The notes: a model not told the origin generated them from the sequence alone. A stretch of 16,613 nt of DNA from CAZEJK01 sp964512045 (GCA_964512045.1 CAZEJK010000109.1:1-16613), one strand, 5' to 3'; counted from the first letter of the stretch, positions 7,338 to 14,851 are shown. A program made the numbers and translations.

Positions 7338-8720
7338 TCACACTGCGAAGCTACCGAGAGTCGGTCGGCCTTCGCGGATCGTCCGGACAACCGTTCCAAC
7401 CAGATCATACGGGTGTGCCTCGGTCACCTCGACCTCCACCAGAGACCCGGCAGGCGCCCAGCCGTCATTGATGATCAGCCGGCCGTCGATCTCCGGAGCG
7501 TGACGCGCCAGACGCCCCTGTGTCAACAGCTCCATCTCTGGTAACGGACCCTCGACGATTGCGGGCAGTCTTCGGCCAATCAGCTCGCGGTTGCGCGCTG
7601 CTGAGATCCCCTGTTGGAGCTCCATGACGGTGTTGCGGCGCTCAACCTTGATCGCCTCGTCCACGGGATCACCGAGCGCGGCGCCAGGGTTTTCCTCCTG
7701 CCACGAGTATGTGAATACGCCGAGATGGTCGAGCTGAGCCGCCTCGATGAACTCGAGGAGCTCGACGAAGTCCTGATCCTCTTCTCCCGGAAACCCGACG
7801 ATCATCGTCGTGCGAACGGCGAGCTCCGGCACCTTCGAACGTGCATGGGCCAGCATCTCGAGGAAGCGCTCACCATGGCCGCCGCGACGCATCGCCTGGA
7901 GCACGCGACGGGAGGCGTGTTGCAAAGGGATGTCGAGATACGGCAGGAACCGCGGCTGCGTTGCCATCAGATCGAACAATCCCAAGTCCAGGGTCGTCGG
8001 ATAGGCATACAAGAAACGGATCCAGGGGATGTCTGTGGCGTCAAGTAGAGCGGAGATCAGTCCGCGAAGCCCATGACGAAGGCCGAGGTCCTCGCCGTAA
8101 CGAGTGGTGTCCTGCGCGATGAGCACGAGCTCGTTGACCCCTGCGCGCTCCAGCTGTCTCGCCTCCGCCACGAGGTCATCCACCGGACGGGAGCGGAAGG
8201 CGCCACGCATCTTCGGGATCGAGCAGAACTGGCAGGGGTTGTTACAGCCTTCAGCGACCTTCAGGTATGCATAGCCCGCAGTGGTCAAAAGGCGCGGCCT
8301 GAAATGGTCGTACACAGCGAGCGAAGCGCGCTGGTCGGGAACACCGCCGCGTCCCTCTTGGTGGACACGCTCGACGACGTCGTCGAGCTCGTCGAGCCCA
8401 ACGAAACCGTCAATCTCGGGGATCTCGTCAGCGAGCTCGCGCGCGAACTGCTGTGCCATGCAGCCGGCCACGAGGAGCCGCTGCAGCTGCCCGGTGCGTC
8501 GGCGCTCCGCGACCTCGAGAATGGTGTCGATCGACTCTTGCTTCGCATCTGTGATGAAACCGCACGTGTTGACGATCACCACGTCCGCCGCGTTGGCATC
8601 GCCAGTGATCTCAATCCCATCCCGTGAGAGGGCGCCCAACATCACTTCGCCGTCAACCCGGTTCTTTGCGCAACCCAGGGAGATCATCCCGACTCTGATG
8701 GAGGCTCGACGCGTGCTCAT
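7338..8720 (-). CDS. rimO: Ribosomal protein S12 methylthiotransferase
   Basis: RimO is a radical-SAM enzyme that adds a methylthio group to a conserved aspartate of ribosomal protein S12. From ATG 8720 it is 460 residues, close to the usual length. The N-terminal UPF0004 domain carries three cluster cysteines: C17 in SLGCAKN, C53 in NTCGF and C87 in AGCMAQ. The radical-SAM CX3CX2C motif is C159-C163-C166, in AEGCNNPCQFCSIP. A TRAM domain covers about 385-450. SLGCAKNRVDGEVMLG favours RimO over the tRNA enzyme MiaB. AAGGG lies 8 bases before ATG 8720; ATG 8726 is possible but too close to it. The frame continues upstream to 8930 only as an overlap with lpxB and lacks family similarity. It lies 50 bp after lpxB and directly before ribF. 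Confidence 0.95.
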   Translation of the reverse strand: MSTRRASIRVGMISLGCAKNRVDGEVMLGALSRDGIEITGDANAADVVIVNTCGFITDAKQESIDTILEVAERRRTGQLQRLLVAGCMAQQFARELADEIPEIDGFVGLDELDDVVERVHQEGRGGVPDQRASLAVYDHFRPRLLTTAGYAYLKVAEGCNNPCQFCSIPKMRGAFRSRPVDDLVAEARQLERAGVNELVLIAQDTTRYGEDLGLRHGLRGLISALLDATDIPWIRFLYAYPTTLDLGLFDLMATQPRFLPYLDIPLQHASRRVLQAMRRGGHGERFLEMLAHARSKVPELAVRTTMIVGFPGEEDQDFVELLEFIEAAQLDHLGVFTYSWQEENPGAALGDPVDEAIKVERRNTVMELQQGISAARNRELIGRRLPAIVEGPLPEMELLTQGRLARHAPEIDGRLIINDGWAPAGSLVEVEVTEAHPYDLVGTVVRTIREGRPTLGSFAV

Positions 8721-8770
8721 CCGCATCACCCTTGGGCCAACAGCCAGCGCCACCGTTTCGATTCCATCGT

Positions 8771-9916
8771 TCAGCTGCTCCGCATATGCTCCAGCACGGC
8801 TCGCGCGGCACGCTCGGAGGCGCCGGGGCTGCCGAGCCGCTGACGAACCGTGGCGAGCACGTGTCGCTGAGCATGGTCCCCGCCCGCGAGAAGGCGTTCG
8901 GACTCCTCGATCAGGTTGGCGGATGTCCATGCGCTCTGGATCAGCTCGGGTGCTGCCCGCTGACCCGCAATCAGGTTCGCGAGCGCTACGTGCTCAACCC
9001 GCACCAGGAGACGCGCCAGATGGTACGTGACCCGGTGCAGGCGGTACCCCACCACCATCGGAACGTCGAGCAAAGCACACTCCAACGTCGCCGTACCGGA
9101 GGCAGTCCAGGCGACACTGCTCCCCGCGAGCTGGTGGCGCCGCCCTGGACCGGTTGCCCGGTGGAGACACGACGGAGCGCGCGAGGCTTCGCGCAGTACT
9201 TCGTCAACAGCATCGGAAACGCCGGGCGCTTCGATCAGCGCGACCTCTTGGAACATCCCGGACTCCACGAGATCGGTCGCCGCATTCAGCATCTCTGGCA
9301 GGAGGGAGCGCACCTCCATGGTGCGCGATCCGGGCATCAGGGCGAGCCGATGCGTGGAGCTGCGTTCGCGCTTCGGAGCCGGTACCAGCCCCTCGCGCGC
9401 CAGATCGTCGAGCAGTGGATGGCCGACGTAGCGCGCCGGCACCCCATGCCGATGGTAGAACTCCACCTCGAAAGGGAGGATGCAGAGCACCTCGTTGGCA
9501 ACACGACGAACAGTGCGGACCCGCCCTCGTCGCCAGGCCCATAGCTGCGGAGAGACGTAGAGCACCACTCGAGCTCCCGTGGCTCGCAGGCGGCGCGCCA
9601 GTCGCAGGTTGAAGTCCGGAGAATCCACGAGCAGTGCGACCCCGGGCTCCCGTCTTCCAGCCTCATCGGCAACCCGGCGCATCAGAGCGCGCAGCCTCGG
9701 CAGCTCCCGCACGACCTCGGCCAGGCCCATGTGTGCGAGCTCGCGGATGTGGGCAACGGGCTCCACACCCGCCTCGAGCAGACGGTCGCCAGCGATACCG
9801 AACACCTGCAGCCCAGGGTTGAGGACGAGCAGTCTGTCCACCAGGTTGGCAGCGTGCAGATCGCCCGAGACCTCACCCGCAACGACGAGCAGCTGGTTGG
9901 CGTCCACCGAATTCAC
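8771..9916 (-). CDS. lpxB: Lipid-A-disaccharide synthase
   Basis: LpxB condenses UDP-2,3-diacylglucosamine with lipid X to form the lipid A disaccharide at the inner face of the cytoplasmic membrane (GT19 family). The protein has 381 residues, the standard length. Visible motifs are AGEVSGDLHAANL (13-25), MGLAEVV, DSPDFNLRLARRL, YVSPQLWAWRRGRV, VGHPLLD, LMPGSRTMEVRSLLPEM and SGTATLE. A late conserved region, VGYRLHRVTYHLARLL, is followed by the usual APELIQ. The start is GTG 9916, with AGGA 8 bases upstream. It lies 21 bp after the small membrane-protein gene. This gene is the clearest evidence that the organism has an outer membrane with lipid A. Confidence 0.96.
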   Translation of the reverse strand: MNSVDANQLLVVAGEVSGDLHAANLVDRLLVLNPGLQVFGIAGDRLLEAGVEPVAHIRELAHMGLAEVVRELPRLRALMRRVADEAGRREPGVALLVDSPDFNLRLARRLRATGARVVLYVSPQLWAWRRGRVRTVRRVANEVLCILPFEVEFYHRHGVPARYVGHPLLDDLAREGLVPAPKRERSSTHRLALMPGSRTMEVRSLLPEMLNAATDLVESGMFQEVALIEAPGVSDAVDEVLREASRAPSCLHRATGPGRRHQLAGSSVAWTASGTATLECALLDVPMVVGYRLHRVTYHLARLLVRVEHVALANLIAGQRAAPELIQSAWTSANLIEESERLLAGGDHAQRHVLATVRQRLGSPGASERAARAVLEHMRSS

Positions 9917-9937
9917 AATCCGCGTCCTGACCAGCCG

Positions 9938-10105
9938 TCAGGGAAACGGTAGCATCAGCCATCCGAGTGCGACGGCGCCGATCAGCATGATGAGGAACAT
10001 TTTCAAAAAGAGGGTACTGCGTCCTCTTCTGTCATTCCTCCACAAGAACGCGAAGAACACCGAGACCAACAGAGCATGCCAGGTCATGAGAAGAAAGTGG
10101 TCCAT
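9938..10105 (-). CDS. Small two-helix membrane protein, 55 residues
   Basis: This is a short gene that is easily missed. From ATG 10105 to TGA 9938-9940 it encodes 55 residues. Hydrophobic segments at about 4-22 (FLLMTWHALLVSVFFAFLW) and 34-53 flank a basic loop (RNDRRGR, 23-29), as expected for two transmembrane helices with the loop on the cytoplasmic side. GAGG lies 4 bases before the ATG. The start is 6 bp after the stop of the upstream membrane-protein gene and the stop is 21 bp before lpxB, so it fits tightly in the operon. I do not recognise a family. Its position suggests a partner of the upstream membrane protein or a role at the membrane near lipid A synthesis; that is inference. 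Confidence 0.7.
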   Translation of the reverse strand: MDHFLLMTWHALLVSVFFAFLWRNDRRGRSTLFLKMFLIMLIGAVALGWLMLPFP

Positions 10106-10111
10106 TACCCC

Positions 10112-10522
10112 TCACGTCTTCTTGTTGGTGGCGATGTCCGAGACGTCGAGCACGAGCAGTAGGTTCATCAGCCCGGAGGTTACCAAGAAGGTGTTCCCGT
10201 AGGAAAAGCCGGCTCCGGTGGGCTCGCCGCTGCCGAGTGAGAACAGCTTGCCGAAGATGTACAGGGTTCCGTCTCCGAGACAAGCGAACGTGGACAGCCA
10301 GGAAAACGGCGATCCTGGACGTGGTACGGGCAGCTCACCGCCCAGCAGTATCCCGGTGACCCAGCCTGCGACCACGACGGTCGCGAACACCGCCGCACGC
10401 AGCCTCTTCCCCAAGAGCAAGTGGCCTACTCCCGGTACCAGCCAGGCTGCGATCAGCAGAGGGACCGGAGCGCTCTCCTGGCGTTGCTCGTTGTCTGCGC
10501 GGCTTTCATCCCGATCAGTCAC
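10112..10522 (-). CDS. TM2-like multi-pass membrane protein, unknown function
   Basis: A 136-residue inner-membrane protein. After a charged N-terminus (1-18), a segment at 20-60 contains AAWLVPGVGHLLLGKR (25-40). This resembles the two-helix TM2 type of domain, with a GxGHxxLGK turn between hydrophobic stretches. Further hydrophobic segments lie at about 74-95 and 108-127, the latter in SYGNTFLVTSGLMNLLLVLD. The basic end (NKKT) is probably cytoplasmic. I associate this layout with uncharacterised acidobacterial membrane proteins (a DUF6677-like family), from memory only. GTG 10522 is a firm start: GGAGG lies 5 bases upstream. It follows the HU/IHF gene by 115 bp and precedes the 55-residue membrane protein by 6 bp. 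Confidence 0.85.
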   Translation of the reverse strand: MTDRDESRADNEQRQESAPVPLLIAAWLVPGVGHLLLGKRLRAAVFATVVVAGWVTGILLGGELPVPRPGSPFSWLSTFACLGDGTLYIFGKLFSLGSGEPTGAGFSYGNTFLVTSGLMNLLLVLDVSDIATNKKT

Positions 10523-10637
10523 CTTCGCCTCCAGAGCACACCAGCCTCATGTCGGCGCCGTATACCCGCTGGGAGACCGCTCGCGTGGAGGAAGGACACG
10601 ATCTCGGTACCGGTTCGGTGGCGTGACGCGTGCGGGT

Positions 10638-10922
10638 CTACTGCTTCAGCAACCGCTCACGCAGATGTTTCCCGGGCTTGAAGTACGGGATGCGCTTCGG
10701 AGGCACCTGGACCTTCTCACCGGTCTTCGGGTTGCGACCAATACGTGAGCCCCGCTGCCTGATACGGAACGAACCGAAGCCACGGAGCTCCACCTTCTCG
10801 TCCCGGTGGAGCGCTGCGATGATGCTTTCCAGAACCACCTGGACGATCTCGTCCGCTTGCTTACGCGGGATATCGGCATGGGTTCCGACCAGCTCGACCA
10901 GGTCGGCTTTGGTCATCGTCAT
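10638..10922 (-). CDS. ihfB: HU/IHF-family DNA-binding protein, IhfB-like
   Basis: A 94-residue nucleoid protein that bends DNA as a dimer. Two N-terminal helices (about 3-40) lead to ELRGFGSF, then the DNA-embracing beta arm with GRNPKTGEKV and its intercalating proline, then YFKPGKHLRERL near the C-terminus. The FKPGK-LR-R ending and the place directly after cmk and rpsA resemble ihfB of Proteobacteria, but a homodimeric HU-like role is also possible. I see no second subunit in the window. ATG 10922 has GAGGAG 6 bases upstream; ATG 10916 is equally well placed. It lies 22 bp after rpsA, so it is very probably co-transcribed. Confidence 0.93.
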   Translation of the reverse strand: MTMTKADLVELVGTHADIPRKQADEIVQVVLESIIAALHRDEKVELRGFGSFRIRQRGSRIGRNPKTGEKVQVPPKRIPYFKPGKHLRERLLKQ

Positions 10923-10944
10923 ACTCCTCTCCTCTGCTCCCTAC

Positions 10945-13131
10945 CTATGCGTCCTCTTCGGGCTCTTCCGGAGCTCCTCCCGTGGCGATCTGATCCTCCA
11001 GATCCTTTAGCAGGTCATCCGAAGCGGTCGCTCCAGTCGGCTCGGATTCGTCCTCAGTGCGGTCCTCATCGGTCGTGTCCTCGTCGGTGTCGTCCTCGTC
11101 GGCAGCTGACTCGGTTGCGGGCTCCTCGGATGGGGCCTCGTCCTCGTCAGCAGCCGACTCGCTCGCGGGCTCGGGAGAGGCGTCGTCTTCCTCAGCCTGA
11201 TCTGTGGCGTCGGTGTCCTCGCTCTCCTCCGCCGCTGTCGCTTCTTCGCGATCTTCGTCCGACTCGCCGTCCCCTGAGGTTGCCTCTACCTCTTCGCTCA
11301 CGACTGTTGGCTCAGCCTCCTCCTCGGGCTGATCGGCCTCCTCAGCCTCTGCCGCGCTGTCTGCGTCGACCTGTGGTTCCTCGGCGATGACGCCGCCCCG
11401 GGCAAGAGCCTGTGCCATGGCGGTCTGGCTCTCCGGGGGTGCCGCGGCCGCCGCAGCGGCGGCGGAGCCAGCACCAACGGCGCCTGCAGATGGCTCTGCG
11501 CCCTCCGTATCGTCCTGGCCGATACCATGCATCGAAAGACCAATCCGATTGTCGTTCCAGTCGATGCGGAGAATCCGACAGCCAACCTCTTGCCCAACCG
11601 AGTACTCGTCCGCGAGGCTCTGGCTGGGATCGCGGTCGATCTCTGAGATGTGGCACAGCCCCTCGACGCCAGGCGCCAGCTCGATGAACAGGCCGAAGTC
11701 GGTGATGTTGGTCACCGTACCTCGCGTCTCATCGCCCACACGATGGGAGTTCGCGTACTCCTCCCACTCGTTTGGCATCAGCTCCTTCATTGACAGCGAA
11801 ATGCGCTGATTCACCACATCGATCGAGGTGATGACCGCATCGATCTCCTGGCCCTTCTGGACGACATCGGACGGATGCTGGATACGCCGTGTCCACGACA
11901 TGTCGGAGATATGCACCAGGCCGTCAACGCCGGGGACGATCTCGACGAAAGCGCCGAAGTCTGTGAGGTTGCGAACGATACCGTGAATCTCGCTACCGAT
12001 CGTGTAGGTCTCGGCAACCGTCTCCCAGGGGTTCGGCTCGGTGGCCCGCAACGACAGGGACAGGCGCCGCTTATCGGGATCCACCTCGGACACGACAACG
12101 TCCACCTCCTGGTCGATCTCGACCATGGAGCGCGGGTTCTTGACCTTCTTCGTCCACGACATCTCGCTGACGTGGATCAGCCCCTCCACACCTTCTTCGA
12201 GCTCCACAAAGGCGCCGTAGTCGACGATGCTCACGACCTTGCCGCTCACCCGCTTGCCAATCGGGTACTTCTCAGGCACCAGTGTCCACGGGTCCTCGAA
12301 CCGCTGCTTGTAGCCGAGCGACACACGCTCCTTGTCGCGGTCGAACTTCAAGATCACAACATCGACCTCATCACCGACCTCGAAGTACTCGTTGGGGTGA
12401 CCGACCCGGCCCCACGAGATGTCCGTGATGTGCAGCAGACCGTCGATACCACCGAGATCGATGAACACGCCGTAGTCTGTAATGTTCTTGACCACGCCGG
12501 TCATCAGACCGCCCTCTTCGAGGTCCTCGAGGGTGGCTTCCTTGGCGACGCTCTGCTCTTCTTCAAGGATCGCTTTGCGCGACAAGACGACGTTCGAGCG
12601 CCGCCGGTCGAAGTTGATGATGCGTGCGCTGATGTCCTGGCCGATGTAGTCCTCGAGCCGACGGTTCGGTCGCAGATCGACCAATGAACCTGGAAGGAAG
12701 GCGCGAACGCCGATATCCACCGACAGCCCGCCCTTGACACGTTCGATGACCTTGCCCTCGACGGGCTGCTCGTTCTTGTAGGCTTGCTCGATTGCCTTCC
12801 AGATCTGGAGTCGAGCCGCTCGGTCGCGGGAAAGTCGGATCAGCCCTTCCGCCTCGTCGAGCCGTTCGATGAAGACATCGATCTCGTCGCCGACGTTCGC
12901 TGTGATCTCGCCGGTGGCTCGATCCCTGAACTCTTGCGCTGGAATGATCCCTTCGGACTTGAAGCCGATATCGATCATGACGCCGTCGTCGTCGACCGCA
13001 ACGACTGTACCCGAGACCACCTCTCCCTCACGCAAGGTTTGAACGGACATCTCCACCAGCTCCTCCATTGAGAGCTGGTCCATGCCGTCGCCGTTTGTTC
13101 CATTGTTGTTGGCATCAGGGTCGAAGCTCAA
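10945..13131 (-). CDS. rpsA: Ribosomal protein S1 with long acidic tail
   Basis: S1 binds mRNA on the 30S subunit and helps load it for initiation. From TTG 13131 the protein has 728 residues. Six S1/OB-fold repeats lie at about 36-105, 121-188, 207-276, 290-362, 376-449 and 463-535; repeats 3 to 6 have the typical DYGAFVEL / GLIHVSEMSW signature. A tail follows (536-728) that is very acidic and alanine-rich, with an eight-alanine run at 557-564 and an imperfect 16-residue repeat around 655-685. E. coli S1 is about 557 residues, so the extra length is this tail. TTG 13131 is chosen because AGGAGG lies 7 bases upstream. ATG 13083 (712 residues) has no good site. The gene lies 38 bp after cmk and 22 bp before the HU/IHF gene. 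Confidence 0.95.
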   Translation of the reverse strand: MSFDPDANNNGTNGDGMDQLSMEELVEMSVQTLREGEVVSGTVVAVDDDGVMIDIGFKSEGIIPAQEFRDRATGEITANVGDEIDVFIERLDEAEGLIRLSRDRAARLQIWKAIEQAYKNEQPVEGKVIERVKGGLSVDIGVRAFLPGSLVDLRPNRRLEDYIGQDISARIINFDRRRSNVVLSRKAILEEEQSVAKEATLEDLEEGGLMTGVVKNITDYGVFIDLGGIDGLLHITDISWGRVGHPNEYFEVGDEVDVVILKFDRDKERVSLGYKQRFEDPWTLVPEKYPIGKRVSGKVVSIVDYGAFVELEEGVEGLIHVSEMSWTKKVKNPRSMVEIDQEVDVVVSEVDPDKRRLSLSLRATEPNPWETVAETYTIGSEIHGIVRNLTDFGAFVEIVPGVDGLVHISDMSWTRRIQHPSDVVQKGQEIDAVITSIDVVNQRISLSMKELMPNEWEEYANSHRVGDETRGTVTNITDFGLFIELAPGVEGLCHISEIDRDPSQSLADEYSVGQEVGCRILRIDWNDNRIGLSMHGIGQDDTEGAEPSAGAVGAGSAAAAAAAAPPESQTAMAQALARGGVIAEEPQVDADSAAEAEEADQPEEEAEPTVVSEEVEATSGDGESDEDREEATAAEESEDTDATDQAEEDDASPEPASESAADEDEAPSEEPATESAADEDDTDEDTTDEDRTEDESEPTGATASDDLLKDLEDQIATGGAPEEPEEDA
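11093..11172 (-). repeat. Imperfect direct repeat in the rpsA tail
   Basis: Bases 11093-11124 and 11141-11172 match at 28 of 32 positions, 48 bases (16 codons) apart. They encode two related acidic units around SESAADED and TESAADED. The tail probably grew by in-frame duplication. Confidence 0.65.
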
Positions 13132-13169
13132 AACCGTTCCTCCTCTGGAGCGCGGGCGCAGGTCATGCC

Positions 13170-13958
13170 TCACGATCCATCGCAATTTCGTGACTCTATT
13201 GGCTCTTCCAGTGAGCTGTCAAGATCCGACCGGGAATTGGAGGAGCTCGAACGCAGCGCGGCCACGATTCTCTCCACCACCTCCGGTTGACTCAGCTCGG
13301 AGGAATCGAGCACCAGAGCGTCGGTCGCAGCAGTCAACGGCGAGTCCTCGCGCGTGCTGTCGCGGCGATCTCGCTCGTCCTGCTCTGCCCGTACCGTCTC
13401 CAAAGAGACGTCGAGCCCGCGCTCGATCAGCTCGATCCACCGCCGTCGGGCACGGATGTCGGCAGCTGCGGTGAGGTACACCTTCAGCGTCGCATCCGGA
13501 AGCACGACTGTACCGATGTCCCGCCCCTCGACCACACCACCGTTCCGCTCGGCGATCTGACGTTGTTGCCCGACGAGCGCACGCCGGACGAAGCCGAGCT
13601 CCGACACGGCCGAAGCCATCATCGATGCTTCCGGGGTTCGCAGCTGCTCGGTGACGTCCTCGCCATCGATGAGCACACGTACCGTGGAGTCGGTCAGCTG
13701 GACATCGAGCTGGAGATCAGCGATGAGCTCGCGCAACTGCGCGGCGTCTGCATCGTCCAGCGGGGGCCTCACCCCGGCGCGGAGTGCAGCAACTCCCACC
13801 GCGCGGTACATTGCGCCAGTGTCGATGTACGGAATCCGCAGACGCTGAGCGAGCTGACGGGACACGGTTGACTTGCCGGAACCGGACGGGCCATCCACTG
13901 CGATGGTCAGGGTTGTGGTCTCGGAGACGGCAGGACTACTGGCAAACGACTCGCTCAT
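13170..13958 (-). CDS. cmk: Cytidylate kinase
   Basis: Cmk phosphorylates CMP and dCMP with ATP in pyrimidine nucleotide supply. The protein has 262 residues, with a slightly extended N-terminus and a Ser/Asp-rich C-terminal tail of about 25 residues. Motifs: Walker A GPSGSGKST (23-31), DTGAMYRA (47-54), EGRDIGTVVLPDA (144-156), and the lid RDRRDSTREDSPL (197-209). ATG 13958 is the only sensible start but has no Shine-Dalgarno sequence. A -10-like TACAAT lies 10 bases upstream, so the mRNA leader may be only a few bases. It heads the cmk-rpsA-ihfB gene order known from Proteobacteria. Confidence 0.95.
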   Translation of the reverse strand: MSESFASSPAVSETTTLTIAVDGPSGSGKSTVSRQLAQRLRIPYIDTGAMYRAVGVAALRAGVRPPLDDADAAQLRELIADLQLDVQLTDSTVRVLIDGEDVTEQLRTPEASMMASAVSELGFVRRALVGQQRQIAERNGGVVEGRDIGTVVLPDATLKVYLTAAADIRARRRWIELIERGLDVSLETVRAEQDERDRRDSTREDSPLTAATDALVLDSSELSQPEVVERIVAALRSSSSNSRSDLDSSLEEPIESRNCDGS

Positions 13959-13968
13959 CGGAGCGGGT

Positions 13969-13996
13969 ATTGTAGCCGATCCAATTCATAGCGCAA
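13969..13996 (-). promoter_or_regulatory. Candidate promoter of the cmk operon
   Basis: On the minus strand TTGCGC (13996-13991) and TACAAT (13974-13969) are 16 bases apart. The -10 matches 5 of 6 consensus bases and the -35 matches 3 of 6. The predicted start site is only 3-4 nt before the cmk ATG, so the transcript would be almost leaderless. Confidence 0.4.
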
Positions 13997-14107
13997 CTGA
14001 ATCGAGATCTCCGAAGCGCAGCTCACCTCGAGCTTTCGTGGAACTGTGCGCAGCCGGTGTGACGGCCTCGCAGGGGGCTCGACATTCCATCCGCGTTGGC
14101 AACGAGC

Positions 14108-14123
14108 GCTGCGTCTGCGCAGC
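14108..14123. terminator. Possible terminator stem after the transglycosylase gene
   Basis: GCTGCG (14108-14113) and CGCAGC (14118-14123) make a perfect 6-bp GC-rich stem with a 4-base loop, 28 nt past the TAG of the transglycosylase gene and before the cmk promoter. There is no T-tract, so the call is weak. Confidence 0.3.
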
Positions 14124-14151
14124 CTCGAGGCCGCGGAAGCTGCCTTCATGC

Positions 14152-14766
14152 CTACTCTCCGAACCCTCCGCCGAGGGTTGCCCGCGTGGTTTTCGTGCTC
14201 GTGCCCGAGTTCGTGATCACGACCCGCCCGGAGCTCCGGTCGCGGATGAGACGTACCGGGTTCGGCCTGGAGGTACTCCACTCGAACGGCTCGCCAGTGT
14301 ACAAGCGCATGATTCTCGACACGTACTGCCGGGTTTCGCGATAGGGAGGAACGCCTCCGTAGCGGAGGACGGCGCCCTCTCCAGCGTTGTAGGCGGCCAG
14401 GGCCAGCACCACGTTGCCGTTGAACCGTTCGAGAAGACGACCCAGCCATTGCACACCGCCACGAACGTTCTCCTCCGGGTCGAACGCATTGCTGACGCGC
14501 AGTACTCGGGCCGTTGCAGGCATCAGCTGCATCAATCCCAAAGCTCCCTTCGGACTGACCGCACGCGCGTTGTACCCGGACTCGACGGTCACCACCGAGT
14601 GCACGAGCTGTGGGTCGAGACCGTGCTCGAGGCTCACCCGTGTGACGAGATGGTGCAGCTCCACTCGTCCCATCTCCCGGCTGGCAAGCGCGACCTCCGC
14701 TGTCACGCAGCTCAGCGTCAGCGTGACGAAAGCCACCGTCCAACGCGGGAATCCCCCTGCCTTCAT
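14152..14766 (-). CDS. Secreted lytic transglycosylase (SLT domain)
   Basis: This enzyme cleaves peptidoglycan between MurNAc and GlcNAc, forming 1,6-anhydroMurNAc. The protein has 204 residues. An N-terminal signal peptide (1-29, hydrophobic core 10-22, ending in ALA-S) would export it; Cys20 is not in a clear lipobox. The SLT domain covers about 37-160, with catalytic Glu62 in VESGYNARAVSPKGALGLMQLMP and the later AAYNAGEGAV (124-133) and YVSRIMRLY (148-156) motifs. The C-terminal 45 residues are a basic/Ser-Thr tail. ATG 14766 has no ribosome binding site, but an extended -10 lies 6 bases upstream, so translation may be leaderless. It is divergent from the pyrophosphorylase gene and 193 bp upstream of cmk. 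Confidence 0.92.
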   Translation of the reverse strand: MKAGGFPRWTVAFVTLTLSCVTAEVALASREMGRVELHHLVTRVSLEHGLDPQLVHSVVTVESGYNARAVSPKGALGLMQLMPATARVLRVSNAFDPEENVRGGVQWLGRLLERFNGNVVLALAAYNAGEGAVLRYGGVPPYRETRQYVSRIMRLYTGEPFEWSTSRPNPVRLIRDRSSGRVVITNSGTSTKTTRATLGGGFGE

Positions 14767-14772
14767 ACGGTT

Positions 14773-14781
14773 ATGATACCA
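14773..14781 (-). promoter_or_regulatory. Extended -10, likely leaderless promoter
   Basis: On the minus strand TGG (14781-14779) plus TATCAT (14778-14773) forms an extended -10. The hexamer ends 6 bases before the transglycosylase ATG (14766), so transcription should begin at or within a base or two of the A of that ATG. No -35 hexamer is evident. Confidence 0.5.
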
Positions 14782-14822
14782 CGAAGGGCTCGCGCTGTGG
14801 TGGGCAGTCGGTCAGGGCGTGC

Positions 14823-14851
14823 TTGAGCTGGGTTCGTCTCTCCGGTAGTTT
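14823..14851 (+). promoter_or_regulatory. Weak candidate promoter for the pyrophosphorylase gene
   Basis: TTGAGC (14823-14828) and TAGTTT (14846-14851) are spaced by 17 bases. The -35 is fair and the -10 is poor. It lies 66 bases before ATG 14918 in the divergent intergenic region. Confidence 0.3.

Noticed and set aside
8721..8930. Upstream extension of the rimO frame into lpxB
   Set aside because: The extra 70 residues are Arg-rich and unlike RimO; AAGGG precedes ATG 8720 at good spacing.
10523..10637. A hidden gene or promoter between the HU/IHF gene and the TM2-like gene
   Set aside because: TATACG is the only -10-like hexamer and has no matching -35; no frame with a ribosome site and no clear hairpin is seen.
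11875..12687. 270-codon plus-strand frame opposite rpsA
   Set aside because: It is a shadow of the repeated S1 domains; no start signal and no recognisable protein.
13955..14743. Minus-strand frame overlapping the transglycosylase gene
   Set aside because: It lies in another frame of the same stretch, has a compositionally odd product, and lacks the SLT motifs seen in the chosen frame.
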